Source: Ruminococcus sp.
GTDB taxonomy: Bacteria > Bacillota > Clostridia > Oscillospirales > Ruminococcaceae
Length of the DNA stretch: 64,000 nucleotides
Direction: 5' to 3'
NCBI RefSeq assembly: GCF_017549005.1
Contig: NZ_JAFYYT010000056.1
Span: 105,054-169,053, forward strand
Part shown: piece by piece, positions 16,538 to 25,115 of the stretch
How the letters are laid out: each line of letters starts with the position of its first letter
Position numbering within the stretch: the first letter of the stretch is position 1
The notes under the pieces: generated by a model
The model's database searches: none
Seen by the model: the letters and a program-made list of their open reading frames with translations, nothing else
What the model was told of the DNA's origin: nothing
Position numbers and translations under genes: made by a program

Positions 16538-17524
16538 TTAAAAGCTTTTCTTTCCGAACTTCGAGAACAGCCAGAGGGCTCCCAAAGCGCAGAAGAGGTA
16601 GTTTTCAGCGAGTGAACCGATGAACTTTCCTTTCAGACCAAGTATCGTAAGTATCCTGCTGAAATTCGAGGAACAGTTGGAATACGTAGGCTCGGTATGT
16701 CCGAAGAGGAACTCATAGCTCGTGTCGATGTTATCCATATCCTCGTCCGTATACTCGCCGCTGTCGTCCATATACGAGTACGTAAGGCTCTTTACGGTTT
16801 TAAGCGTGTCTCTAAGCGCAAACGTCCACGATGAACGTACTGCGATGAATATTGCTATGACCATAACGGCTATGCAGACGATACCGCCCCGCTTCATATC
16901 GAAGCCGCTCTTGCGGGTGGCGATATAGTAACCGAAGAATGTTCCGGCTGCAAGGATAGTTCCGCATATGGAAGCGATTATTCCGAACCTGGCAAGTCCC
17001 ATGATGAAGAAAAATCCCGGGATCGCTCCGATTATAGCGCCTATTGCGCCCTTTACTATGGTCATGAACTCGGTCTCGGAGCCTTCAAAATCGCCGTAAG
17101 ACGCTCCGAAATCGGGAGTCGGACTGTACTGCGGTGTGTCGTTGTAGCCCGAAGCTCTTTGTCCATAGCCGTTCTGCGGTGCATTATAGCCTGCGGACTG
17201 CTGTCCGTAACCGCTCTGCGGTGCATTATAGCCTGCGGACTGCTGTCCGTAACCGTTCTGCGGCGCATTGTAGCCTGCGGACTGCTGTCCGTAACCGTTC
17301 TGCGGTGCATTGTAGCCTGCGGACTGCTGTCCGTAACCGCTCTGCGGTGCATTGTAGCCTGCGGACTGCTGTCCGTAACCGTTCTGCGGTGCATTGTAGC
17401 CTGCGGACTGCTGTCCCTGAATGGTATTATTATGCGGCTGTAAAGCTTCTTCCGCCTGACGCGCAAGCTCGTTTATATCGTCCATTCCGCCTGAATTTCC
17501 GACTCCTGTCATTAAATCGTCCAT
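16538..17524 (-). CDS. Repeat-rich Gln/Gly/Tyr N-terminus with membrane domain
   Basis: 328 residues in three parts. Residues 1-36 are acidic. Residues 37-125 hold about six copies of a 14-residue repeat (QQSAGYNAPQNGYG, Asn/Ser variable), low-complexity and prion-like in composition. Residues 150-328 hold about four membrane helices with one longer loop (YSYMDDSGEYTDEDMDNIDTSYEF) that may face outside. GA-rich sequence precedes the ATG. No family recognised for the membrane part; the repeat may scaffold or self-associate. It sits between iorA and iorB with no clear link to them. Confidence 0.7.
   Translation of the reverse strand: MDDLMTGVGNSGGMDDINELARQAEEALQPHNNTIQGQQSAGYNAPQNGYGQQSAGYNAPQSGYGQQSAGYNAPQNGYGQQSAGYNAPQNGYGQQSAGYNAPQSGYGQQSAGYNAPQNGYGQRASGYNDTPQYSPTPDFGASYGDFEGSETEFMTIVKGAIGAIIGAIPGFFFIMGLARFGIIASICGTILAAGTFFGYYIATRKSGFDMKRGGIVCIAVMVIAIFIAVRSSWTFALRDTLKTVKSLTYSYMDDSGEYTDEDMDNIDTSYEFLFGHTEPTYSNCSSNFSRILTILGLKGKFIGSLAENYLFCALGALWLFSKFGKKSF
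17155..17415. repeat. 42-bp tandem coding repeat
   Basis: About six copies of a 42-bp unit (core CTGCGGACTGCTGTCCGTAA on the plus strand) encode the QQSAGYNAPQNGYG repeats. Copies differ at only a few positions, so expansion is recent or kept uniform by recombination. Confidence 0.85.
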
Positions 17525-17543
17525 CTCTGTACTCTCCCTGATG

Positions 17544-17939
17544 TTATTTTACAATTTCAAGGTCACCATCGACAAATCCAATGGCAGTTCCTTTGACTTC
17601 ATTAAGAATATCCTTATATCTGCCGTTTCCGAGGTACTCCTCAGCCATTTCCTTTATGAGTTCCTGAGCGTGTTCGCAGCCTGTGTCGTCTTCGTCCGAG
17701 GTATCAACGGTGAAGATGTTCTCCTCACAGCTCCACACTTCTTCGCAGGCCCATTCTCCGTCCTTGTCGTCGGGGTCGAACTCACAGGTGGCAACAAGCT
17801 GCACACCATAGATGTGGTCCTCCTCGGACTCCTCATACAGATTAAAACAGAACGCCTTTGTTTCCGCAGGCATATCGTTGTTTTCGAGGAGATCGTCCAG
17901 CCAGTGGGCGAACTCCTCATATATTGGTAACTGTATCAT
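17544..17939 (-). CDS. Acidic cytoplasmic protein, unknown
   Basis: 131 residues from the ATG at 17939, chosen because GAGGAAATAAT lies directly upstream; the longer frame to 18002 overlaps the upstream zinc ribbon gene. Very acidic in the middle (DPDDKDGEWACEEVWSCEEN) and rich in Asp and Glu. No signal peptide or helix. The compact acidic build recalls stand-alone immunity-like proteins, but no toxin gene is adjacent and this is only a resemblance. Confidence 0.65.
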   Translation of the reverse strand: MIQLPIYEEFAHWLDDLLENNDMPAETKAFCFNLYEESEEDHIYGVQLVATCEFDPDDKDGEWACEEVWSCEENIFTVDTSDEDDTGCEHAQELIKEMAEEYLGNGRYKDILNEVKGTAIGFVDGDLEIVK

Positions 17940-17940
17940 A

Positions 17941-18144
17941 TTATTTCCTCTTTGTTTTCTTGTATCTGAATAATTCAAGCTTTCCGCACTTCGGACACTC
18001 ATATATACTCGCTGAGAGTGCTCCGGAAAACAGATTATCCAAGTCGCCTAATATAAAGCCTGTACGTCCAAGCTGTATGCGTTTAGTGCCCTTATATTCC
18101 ATAAGCACATTGCAGTAAGGGCAGTATATAGTTCTTATCTTCAT
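17941..18144 (-). CDS. Small zinc-binding protein with two CxxC motifs
   Basis: 67 residues: CPYCNVLMEY at the start and CPKCGKLELFRYKK near the end form one zinc ribbon around a central loop. The basic tail (RYKKTKRK) suits nucleic acid contact. GAGGTAATACT lies before the ATG. Its stop and the next gene's start are 1 bp apart, so the two are probably co-translated. Confidence 0.7.
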   Translation of the reverse strand: MKIRTIYCPYCNVLMEYKGTKRIQLGRTGFILGDLDNLFSGALSASIYECPKCGKLELFRYKKTKRK

Positions 18145-18203
18145 AGTATTACCTCATTGATTATCGATTTTTTATTGTACATTTGAACTATTTTACGTTT
18201 TGT

Positions 18204-18235
18204 GGAACGCCGAGTGCCTCCGCACCCGGCGTTCC
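18204..18235. repeat. Perfect 9-bp inverted repeat between iorA and the zinc ribbon gene
   Basis: GGAACGCCG and CGGCGTTCC are separated by 14 nt. There is no T run on either side, so it may be an mRNA stem between iorA and the following genes or another dispersed palindrome rather than a terminator. Confidence 0.5.
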
Positions 18236-18257
18236 TTAGTCTTTCACGTTCAGCAGC

Positions 18258-19988
18258 TTACTGGATAGCTCCTACCTTACACTGCTCCTGACAGATTCCG
18301 CAGCCTACGCAGAGAGTGTGGTCTACTACTGCCTTACCGTCGCGCATGGAGATAGCAGGACATCCCAGCTTCATGCACATCTTGCAGCCTACGCACTTGT
18401 CGGTATTTACCTTGAGAGGCGGATTGTGCTTTACGTACTTGAGCAGAGCGCACGGACGGCGCGAAATGATAACAGAAGCCTCGTCAGCTGCAAGCTCCTC
18501 CCTGATAGCTGCCTCAGTCTCGGCAAGCTTGTACGGGTCTGTAACTCTTACACGCTTGATACCGATAGCCTTGCAGAGCTCCTCGAGGTTTACAGCCGCA
18601 GCAGGGTCGCCCTTGAGGTTCTTGCCTGTTGTCGGGTTCTGCTGATGGCCTGTCATTCCTGTGATGGAGTTATCAAGTATGATAACTGTGGAATTTGAAT
18701 TATTGTAAGCGATATTCACAAGTCCTGTCATGCCGCTGTGCATGAATGTGGAATCGCCGATAACTGCAACTGTCTTGTGCTCGGACTCTGCGCCCCTTGC
18801 CTTGTTGAAGCCGTGGAGTCCAGAGATCGAAGCTCCCATGCAGATAGTTGTGTCTATAGCATTGAGAGGTGCTGCCGCTCCGAGAGTATAGCAGCCGATA
18901 TCGCCCGATACTGTTACGCCCAGTTTCTTTAAGCAGTAGAAAAGTCCTCTGTGCGGACATCCTGCACACATAACAGGAGGACGTACAGGTATCTCGTCGT
19001 CAAGCGCTGTGAAATCCTTCTTCTCGCCGAGAAGCTTCTCTGCAATAACAGACTGCGGAAGCTCGCCGATGTAGCCGAATATCTCCTTGCCCTTAACATT
19101 GTTTACGCCGATATTGCGGCAGTGCTCCTCGATAATGCCGTCAAGCTCCTCGATAACGTATATCTGCTGGTACTTCTTTGCGAAGTCCTGAATGAGCTTT
19201 ACGGGAAGAGGATTTACCATACCGAGCTTCAGCACGGAAGCCTTGTCGCCGAGAGCTTCCTTTACGTACTGGTAAGCAGCTCCGTTTGTGATAACGCCGA
19301 ACTCAGCCTTGTCCGATATCTCGACTCTGTTGAGAGGTGTGGTCTCTGCATACTCTGTGAGCTTCTTTGTGCGCTCCTCAACGAATACGTGTCTGCCCTT
19401 TGCATATGCAGGCATCATTACGAACTTGCTGGGAGTCTTTTCATAGTCCTTGAGAGGGAGGTCGTTTCTGTCCTCCATTTCAACTATGCTCTGTGAATGA
19501 GCAACTCTTGTGGACATTCTTACTATGAACGGTGCGTCGTACTTCTCCGAAAGCTCGAAGGCAAGCTTGACGAACTCCTTACATTCCGTTGAATCAGAGG
19601 GCTCCAGCATAGGCACCTTTGAAGCGATAGCGTGGTGACGGCTGTCCTGCTCGTTCTGAGAGGAATGCATTCCCTGGTCGTCGGCAACTGCGATGACCAT
19701 ACCTGCGTTAACGCCTGTGTATCCTGCTGTATATAAGGGGTCTGCAGCTACGTTGAGACCAACGTGCTTCATTCCGCAGAAGCTCCTTGCGCCTGCGATA
19801 GAAGCTCCGAGAGCTGTCTCCATAGCAACCTTTTCATTGGGAGCCCACTCGGCATAGACCTCGTCGTACTTTGCGACCTCCTCTGTGATCTCTGTGGACG
19901 GTGTACCGGGGTAGCTCGATACTACGCGGCAGCCCGCTTCATACAAGCCTCTCGCAAAGGCTTCGTTTCCCAGCATTAATTTCTTCAT
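18258..19988 (-). CDS. iorA: Indolepyruvate ferredoxin oxidoreductase, alpha subunit
   Basis: 576 residues, full length. Domains in order: pyrimidine-binding domain (YPGTPSTEITEEV), transketolase C-terminal-like domain, TPP-binding domain (GDIGCYTLG, GDSTFMHSGMTGLVN), and a C-terminal two-cluster ferredoxin domain (CVGCKMCMKLGCP and CVGCGICQEQCK). It works with IorB on aryl pyruvates. AAAGGAA precedes the ATG. iorB lies 1.7 kb away on the same strand beyond three unrelated genes. Confidence 0.95.
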   Translation of the reverse strand: MKKLMLGNEAFARGLYEAGCRVVSSYPGTPSTEITEEVAKYDEVYAEWAPNEKVAMETALGASIAGARSFCGMKHVGLNVAADPLYTAGYTGVNAGMVIAVADDQGMHSSQNEQDSRHHAIASKVPMLEPSDSTECKEFVKLAFELSEKYDAPFIVRMSTRVAHSQSIVEMEDRNDLPLKDYEKTPSKFVMMPAYAKGRHVFVEERTKKLTEYAETTPLNRVEISDKAEFGVITNGAAYQYVKEALGDKASVLKLGMVNPLPVKLIQDFAKKYQQIYVIEELDGIIEEHCRNIGVNNVKGKEIFGYIGELPQSVIAEKLLGEKKDFTALDDEIPVRPPVMCAGCPHRGLFYCLKKLGVTVSGDIGCYTLGAAAPLNAIDTTICMGASISGLHGFNKARGAESEHKTVAVIGDSTFMHSGMTGLVNIAYNNSNSTVIILDNSITGMTGHQQNPTTGKNLKGDPAAAVNLEELCKAIGIKRVRVTDPYKLAETEAAIREELAADEASVIISRRPCALLKYVKHNPPLKVNTDKCVGCKMCMKLGCPAISMRDGKAVVDHTLCVGCGICQEQCKVGAIQ

Positions 19989-20019
19989 ATTATGTATTTC
20001 CTTTCATGTTAAAGATTAT

Positions 20020-20106
20020 CATATCAATAAAGCCCTTAGCCTTTAGCTTTCAGCCATTAGTGAGCGGATTCGCCGCTGCAACAAGCTAACGGCTAATGGA
20101 AAATGG
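20020..20106. repeat. Low-complexity intergenic stretch with gctaacggct repeats
   Basis: Between the HAD gene and iorA, short variants of GCTAACGGCTAATGG occur in direct and inverted order (for example GGCTAACGGC at the right edge of the HAD gene and CAGCCATTAG near 20050). No gene or terminator is evident. Confidence 0.4.
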
Positions 20107-20928
20107 CTAACGGCTCAGTTCGTCAAGCAGCCACTTTGCAACCCCGTCCTCGGAGTTTGTCCCGATGACTATATCGGCTGCGGCCTTTACCTCGTCCCTT
20201 GCGTTGCCGACTGCGACCTTTATGTCCGCCTCCGCGAACATGGGCAGGTCGTTCAGGTTGTCGCCGAATGCGACTATCTCGTCAAAGCCGTACTTCTCAC
20301 GCAGAAAACGAAGCCCGTTGGACTTTGAGGCTTTGTGTGAGAATATCTCAAGATACCACGAATCGTCGTAAACGTCAAGATAAAAGGCGATATCAACGCC
20401 TGCTATCCTTTCGGCTTCGAGCTTTACGGGTAAAAGTTCGTCATACTTTCCTCTGGTGGTGAAGTATACCGTGTACTCGTCGGCATAATCCTCAAGTCGG
20501 CACTGTACAAAGGGTTTCTTGTACTCATGCTTCCTTACCTCCGCAAAGCTCTGCATGACTCTGCTGGTGAGCTTTGAATAGTAACAGGTAAGAGCTCCCT
20601 TGTCTATGCGGTACATGAAGCATTCAACGCCGTGACGCCTGTATATTTCAAGCAGCTTTGCAGACAATGCGGGGTCTATGAACTCGTTCTTGACATAGCT
20701 CTCGTTTCTGATATCATAAATGCTCACGCCGTTCATAAGTATACACGGTACGTTTATATCCAGAGCCGAGGTTATCGGTACCGCCGAATATATCGACCTC
20801 GCAGTTGCAAATGTGAAGTTCATGCCCTTTCGTGCAAGAGCGTTCATTATCTCTGCGGTATGCGCTGTTATTTCGGGCTTCGGGCTCAGAAGAGTTCCGT
20901 CAAGATCGCTGATATAGAGCCTTTTCAA
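20107..20928 (-). CDS. Cof-type HAD phosphatase
   Basis: 273 residues of the HAD superfamily, Cof/type IIB group. Visible are the catalytic motif I DLDGTLLSP, motif IV GDNLNDLPMFAEADIKVAVGNA, and a large cap domain in between. Members dephosphorylate sugar phosphates or phosphorylated cofactors; the substrate cannot be read from sequence. Stand-alone, cytoplasmic. Confidence 0.88.
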   Translation of the reverse strand: MKRLYISDLDGTLLSPKPEITAHTAEIMNALARKGMNFTFATARSIYSAVPITSALDINVPCILMNGVSIYDIRNESYVKNEFIDPALSAKLLEIYRRHGVECFMYRIDKGALTCYYSKLTSRVMQSFAEVRKHEYKKPFVQCRLEDYADEYTVYFTTRGKYDELLPVKLEAERIAGVDIAFYLDVYDDSWYLEIFSHKASKSNGLRFLREKYGFDEIVAFGDNLNDLPMFAEADIKVAVGNARDEVKAAADIVIGTNSEDGVAKWLLDELSR

Positions 20929-21100
20929 ATTTTACGGTCACCCCCGTGATCTGCATATGGATATTCATAATAGTATTATAGCATATTCAGTCAAAAAAGT
21001 GAAGAATTAATTTTTAACAGGAAAGCGATTTGTACATTCCGACGGATTTTGACAGCTCTTAATGTTAATCATGCATAAAGCAGTATACTGCCGTGCATTG

Positions 21101-21162
21101 AAAAAGGGCGGCCAAATGCCGCCCTCAAAAAAATAAAGGACGGAAGCCCGTGTCCGCCCTTT
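21101..21162 (-). terminator. Tandem terminators of hsp20
   Basis: Two GC-rich stems in a row. First reached on the minus strand is 21162-21127 (AAAGGGCGGA pairing with TCCGTCCTTT, then seven T). The second is 21126-21101 (GGGCGGC/GCCGCCC, then five T). A double stop fits a strongly induced heat-shock gene. Confidence 0.8.
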
Positions 21163-21172
21163 ATATCGGTAT

Positions 21173-21598
21173 TTAATTTATCTCAAGTCTTCTGGCAACA
21201 GGAGCTTCGGGAGCTTTCTTCGGGAGCTCAATGGTAAGGATACCGTTCTTGTACTCCGCACTGATAGCTTCCGTATTGATATCGCCGATATCAAAGCTCC
21301 TCTTATATGAGCCGTAAGTCCTCTCACGGCGGATATAATTGCCCTTCTCGTCCTTTTCGTCGTTATTTGTGCTGTGCTCAGCCGCAATGGTGAGCTGTGT
21401 TCCGCTCAGGTCGAGCTTGATGTCCTCTTTCTCAAAGCCCGGGAGCTCCGATTCAAGAACGTATTTGTCGCCGTCGTCGCGGATATCTGTCTTGCAGTTG
21501 TTCATCGGCATATTGCCGCCGAAGAAATTCTTGTCAAAATCATTGAATGCGTCCCACAGACCGTAGCCTGTGCCGCCGAAAGGTGTAAGTCCATACAT
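21173..21598 (-). CDS. hsp20: Small heat shock protein, Hsp20/alpha-crystallin
   Basis: 141 residues with the alpha-crystallin domain at about 35-141 (ELPGFEKEDIKLDLSGTQLTI, then YGSYKRSFDIG and AEYKNGILTIELPK). It binds unfolding proteins and prevents aggregation in the cytoplasm. The C-terminal extension is short, with no clear IXI motif. Preceded by a perfect CIRCE element, so under HrcA control. Confidence 0.95.
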   Translation of the reverse strand: MYGLTPFGGTGYGLWDAFNDFDKNFFGGNMPMNNCKTDIRDDGDKYVLESELPGFEKEDIKLDLSGTQLTIAAEHSTNNDEKDEKGNYIRRERTYGSYKRSFDIGDINTEAISAEYKNGILTIELPKKAPEAPVARRLEIN

Positions 21599-21752
21599 AA
21601 TTCATGCCTCCATTTGATTTTTCATATTTATCCTATGCAGTTTTCCTCATAATATGCACTTTCCATCGGTATCGCTTCCTTTCGTTTCATTGTCTATATA
21701 TTACAGCGCTTTTTTGAAAGGAATATCAAGGTTCTGTGACAGTATAATGAAA

Positions 21753-21779
21753 ATTAGCACTCTCGATGCGAGAGTGCTA
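21753..21779 (-). promoter_or_regulatory. CIRCE operator (HrcA binding site) of hsp20
   Basis: TTAGCACTC and GAGTGCTAA separated by 9 bp: a perfect match to the CIRCE consensus. A TATACT-like -10 box on the minus strand lies just downstream (about 21744-21739). hsp20 is the only heat-shock gene here. Confidence 0.95.
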
Positions 21780-21808
21780 ATCTGAAGCTTATTCAATTGT
21801 CCTTTATC

Positions 21809-22300
21809 TCAGCTTTCAGACTGTGCAAGCACAAGATCCTCGAATTTTCCGCGTATCGCCTTTACAAGTGCCTGCGGAGAAAGATGTATCTGCACGCCTA
21901 TCCTGCCGCCGCTTATGTAGAACTGCGGCATAGCTTCGGCGCTGTTGTGCACCACCGTCATGAACTGCTTCTTCATGCCTATGGGCGTACAGCCGCCGCG
22001 GACATAGCCCGTTACTGCCGTTATATCCTTAACGTGGAGAAGCTCCACGGATTTCTCGTCCACGCTCTTTGCAGCCTTTTTCAGGTCCAGCTCCAGCGCC
22101 ACGGGAAGCAGAAAGCAGTAATAGCTGCCGCTCTTTCCCTTTGCAACGAGGGTCTTGAAGGTCTCCTCAAGGGGCTGACCCAGTTTTTCGGCTGTGTGGA
22201 TACCGTCGATGAACTCCTCGCATTCGTAGGTCTGTACTGTGTATTCTATCTTGCTCTTATCAAGAAAACGCATTGCGTTTGTTTTCAGTTCCTTGCCCAT
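21809..22300 (-). CDS. ybaK: Cys-tRNA(Pro)/Cys-tRNA(Cys) deacylase, YbaK/EbsC type
   Basis: 163 residues with the YbaK fold: early FLDKSKIEYTVQTYE, middle KTLVAKGKSGSYYCFLLPV, and VTGYVRGGCTPIGMKKQF. It removes wrongly charged amino acids from tRNA in trans. Stands alone between hsp20 and a small peptide gene. Confidence 0.92.
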   Translation of the reverse strand: MGKELKTNAMRFLDKSKIEYTVQTYECEEFIDGIHTAEKLGQPLEETFKTLVAKGKSGSYYCFLLPVALELDLKKAAKSVDEKSVELLHVKDITAVTGYVRGGCTPIGMKKQFMTVVHNSAEAMPQFYISGGRIGVQIHLSPQALVKAIRGKFEDLVLAQSES

Positions 22301-22446
22301 TGTTTTTCTCCCTGACAGAAATAATCGTTATCATTTCAGCACGTTTATACAGTTAGAATAGTACCGCGCTATAAAGTTGGAGCAGTACCACAAAAATACC
22401 AAATGAAATATAAGACATGAAACCACTAATAATATACTTACCCGTT

Positions 22447-22578
22447 TCAGGTCAGCTTTTTTGCCTTTTTCTTTGCATTCCGGATATGTACCTTTGCACA
22501 GAGGAAATACAGCCCCAGCCATATTATTATGTCTGTGATGCAGAATAAAACAATTATGATGCGTTCAGAATACTGCAT
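22447..22578 (-). CDS. Possible 43-residue membrane peptide
   Basis: Translates to a peptide with one hydrophobic segment (IIIVLFCITDIIIWLGLYF) and a strongly basic end (RNAKKKAKKLT). AAAAGG lies 9-10 nt before the ATG, a weak ribosome binding site. An overlapping frame (22331-22522) is less convincing. No homolog recognised. Confidence 0.4.
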   Translation of the reverse strand: MQYSERIIIVLFCITDIIIWLGLYFLCAKVHIRNAKKKAKKLT

Positions 22579-22600
22579 ATCTTTTTACCTTTTCAAAACA

Positions 22601-22615
22601 GCGGATAATATCCGC
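22601..22615. repeat. GCGGATAATATCCGC palindrome
   Basis: A perfect 15-bp palindrome with a central A, between queH and the small peptide gene; related to the copies at 1837 and 15814. Confidence 0.5.
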
Positions 22616-22631
22616 ACATACCAAGCACTTA

Positions 22632-23243
22632 TCACTTTTTGCTGAAAACGCAGCCGCAGTAGTTCTGTCTGTACAAGTTATACTGCCTTGACAGCTCTAT
22701 GGAATGCTTGTAGCCGTCGTGCTTCTTGAAGTCCGAGAAAAGGTACGGTACTCCGCATTCGTCCTGTATCTGCGCTCCGCACTCGTTGATAAAGGTACAG
22801 TCCTTATGGGGGCTGATAGTAAGGGTAGTGGTGAACATATCACAGCCAAGCTCCCTTGCCTTTGCTCCTGCCTTTCTCAGGCGGTATGCTATGCATCTGC
22901 GGCAGCGCTCTCCCCTTTCGGGCAGGTCCTCAAGGCCCTTTGCAAGCTCGTAAAAGGGTGCAGGGTCGTACTTCTCCTCTATCACCGGGATATCAAGTCC
23001 CATTTCCCGAACCAGCCTTTTCAGCTCCGCAAAACGGAAGGCGAACTCCTCCTCTGGAGCTATGTTCGGGTTGCAGAAATACAGCGTGACACTGAAGTAT
23101 TTCTCCAGCACCGTAAGGGTATGGCTGCTGCACGGCGCACAGCAGGCATGGAGCAGAAGCGACGGCCTTTCGCCGCTTTTTTCGAGGTCACTGAGCTTGC
23201 TGTCCAGCAGTAGACCGTAATTCGTCTTAGGCTTGCCCTCCAT
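22632..23243 (-). CDS. queH: Epoxyqueuosine reductase QueH
   Basis: 203 residues. It completes queuosine synthesis by reducing epoxyqueuosine in tRNA; QueH is the non-B12 form. Cys motifs bind an iron-sulfur cluster and a second metal: HACCAPCSSH near the N-terminus, RCRRCIAYRL in the middle, and YCGCVF at the end. Its ATG overlaps the stop of ricT by one base, so the two are coupled. Confidence 0.92.
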   Translation of the reverse strand: MEGKPKTNYGLLLDSKLSDLEKSGERPSLLLHACCAPCSSHTLTVLEKYFSVTLYFCNPNIAPEEEFAFRFAELKRLVREMGLDIPVIEEKYDPAPFYELAKGLEDLPERGERCRRCIAYRLRKAGAKARELGCDMFTTTLTISPHKDCTFINECGAQIQDECGVPYLFSDFKKHDGYKHSIELSRQYNLYRQNYCGCVFSKK

Positions 23244-24109
23244 TACTGATCCTCAAGGTTCTTCAGCGCCTTGAGCTCCTCTTTGTTTATCCTTATCTCC
23301 GCGTCCTTGAGGAGCTTTACCTCGCTCCTGTCAAGAGTTACGGGAACTTCCGACTTATCGGTCTTTACGCGAAGCTTTCCTGTGATGAGGTTTACGTCCT
23401 CCACCTTGCCCCTGTCACCGTCGGGAGTTACTACGATAGCTCCCACCTTAGGCGTTATCTTGAGCAGAGCTTCATATGCGTTCTGCTCGTTTTTAAGGCA
23501 GCACATAAGTCTGCCGCAGGTTCCCGATATCTTCGTAGGATTGAGGGAAAGTCCCTGTTCCTTTGCCATTTTTATGGAAACGGGCTGAAAATCGCCCATA
23601 TAGCCCTTACAACAGAACTCCCTGCCGCATATGCCAAGTCCGCCGAGTATCTTCGCCTCGTCGCGGACGCCTATCTGACGCAGCTCTATCCTGGTTCTGA
23701 ATACGGCTGCAAGGTCCTTTACCAGCTCGCGGAAGTCAACACGGTTCTCGGCTGTGAAGTAGAAGAGAAGCTTGTTGTTGTCAAATGTGCATTCAACGTC
23801 CACAAGCTTCATGCTCAGCTTGCGGAAAGCTATCTTTTCCTCGCATATCTTGAAAGCGTCCTTTTCACGCTGTTTGTTCTTCTCCACGGTTTTCATGTCG
23901 TTGGCGTCCGCAAGCCTGATTATGGGCTTGAGAGGCGAGGTCACCTGATCGTCGTTTATCTGACGGTTGGCGATAACGACCTCTCCGCATTCAACTCCGC
24001 GGATAGTCTCGACTATGGCGTGGTCGCCAACGTTCGCCTTTATATTTCCGGGGGAAAAGTAATATATTTTGCCTACGCTCTTGAAGCGTACTCCGACTAT
24101 TTCTTTCAT
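23243..24109 (-). CDS. ricT: PSP1/RicT family protein
   Basis: 288 residues. PSP1 domain with the family's Cys-rich signature (GLGICGREFCCKGYMGDFQ, then GTCGRLMCCLKNEQ, about residues 155-205). In Bacillus RicT (YaaT) belongs to an iron-sulfur complex that stimulates RNA maturation by RNase Y, and influences sporulation and biofilm. The order holB-ricT is conserved in Firmicutes and is seen here. Confidence 0.93.
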   Translation of the reverse strand: MKEIVGVRFKSVGKIYYFSPGNIKANVGDHAIVETIRGVECGEVVIANRQINDDQVTSPLKPIIRLADANDMKTVEKNKQREKDAFKICEEKIAFRKLSMKLVDVECTFDNNKLLFYFTAENRVDFRELVKDLAAVFRTRIELRQIGVRDEAKILGGLGICGREFCCKGYMGDFQPVSIKMAKEQGLSLNPTKISGTCGRLMCCLKNEQNAYEALLKITPKVGAIVVTPDGDRGKVEDVNLITGKLRVKTDKSEVPVTLDRSEVKLLKDAEIRINKEELKALKNLEDQ

Positions 24110-24129
24110 AGAAGCTCCTAACCGAAAGT

Positions 24130-25113
24130 CTATCCGACTATCTCCATTATCTCAGCGCCAAGCGCCGTAAGCGCCAGCGGTATGCCCACATTCCTCTCCA
24201 CAGCCCTCCATGCGTTCTCTATGCATGAATGGAGCCGCGCAGACTGATACGCCGTCACGGCCTGTGACAGAGCAAGGGCTCCCTCGCGGAAGCAGCCTAT
24301 GGTGTGGGCAGAGCTGTCCTTTGCAAGCACCGCCGCGTCACGGACGAGCTTATCAAGCATGGACAGCGTTTCTCTCACGTCCCCGCGCTCCCTGCCGAGG
24401 GAGAAAAGTCCGACTGTGAGAGCGTATTCATCTTTTCTTATTATACTATCGGCAAGCGATTTTGTCAAATCCACACGCTTTCTCAGCTCCCCGTCGCTGA
24501 TATAGCTCTCACACATTCCGATATTTCCGTGAAAGCAGCTTACTGCGGCGCTTATCTCCTGCTGACCGTGACCGCTCTCCGCAAGAGCCTCCGCAGCTTC
24601 TTCCTCGGTGCAGGGAGAAGTGGTGAAGCACACGCAGCGTGAGATTATAGTCGGCAGGAACTCCGACTTTGAGCCGCAGGTGAATATGAAATACGCATAC
24701 TCAGGAGGCTCCTCTATGAGCTTGAGGAGAGCGTTCTGCGTTCTGTCGTCAACATTGCAGCAGTCCGCAAAGATGTATACCTTGCAGCCGCTACTGTTGT
24801 TGGGCTTGATATAGGCGTCAGCTATAACCTCGCGCGCAGTCTCGACGCTGTAATTGCCGAGCTTTCCCGTTTTTTTCGGGTATATCACATCGGGGTGCAC
24901 ATCGTTACAGATATTTTTGCAGGTATTGCACACTCCGCAGGGTCTGCCCTCCACGGGAGCCTCGCACATCAGCGCCTGTGTGTAGTATTTCGCGATACTC
25001 TTTCTGCCGCTGCCCTTTTCGCCGCTTATTATAAGGGAATGAGCCGTCCTGCCGCTGACCGCCATTCGCTCAAGAGTGCTTTTCAGCTGCTCGTTTCCGT
25101 ATATTTTCTTCAT
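24130..25113 (-). CDS. holB: DNA polymerase III subunit delta'
   Basis: 327 residues. Clamp-loader subunit with an AAA+ P-loop (SGEKGSGRKSIAKYY), a zinc-binding Cys group (CEAPVEGRPCGVCNTCKN) and the IEEPPEYAYFIF sensor segment. It follows the kinase-like gene by 2 bp and precedes ricT by 20 bp, so the four genes from 26033 to 22632 form one unit. Confidence 0.93.
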   Translation of the reverse strand: MKKIYGNEQLKSTLERMAVSGRTAHSLIISGEKGSGRKSIAKYYTQALMCEAPVEGRPCGVCNTCKNICNDVHPDVIYPKKTGKLGNYSVETAREVIADAYIKPNNSSGCKVYIFADCCNVDDRTQNALLKLIEEPPEYAYFIFTCGSKSEFLPTIISRCVCFTTSPCTEEEAAEALAESGHGQQEISAAVSCFHGNIGMCESYISDGELRKRVDLTKSLADSIIRKDEYALTVGLFSLGRERGDVRETLSMLDKLVRDAAVLAKDSSAHTIGCFREGALALSQAVTAYQSARLHSCIENAWRAVERNVGIPLALTALGAEIMEIVG

Positions 25114-25115
25114 AT

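Noticed and set aside
17155-17415. 42-bp repeats as a possible CRISPR or minisatellite
   Set aside because: In-frame protein repeat with no spacers.
18204-18235. Inverted repeat between iorA and the next gene as a terminator
   Set aside because: No T run on either side.
22331-22522. 63-codon minus-strand frame next to queH
   Set aside because: No ribosome binding site; the overlapping 43-codon frame with a clear helix is more likely.
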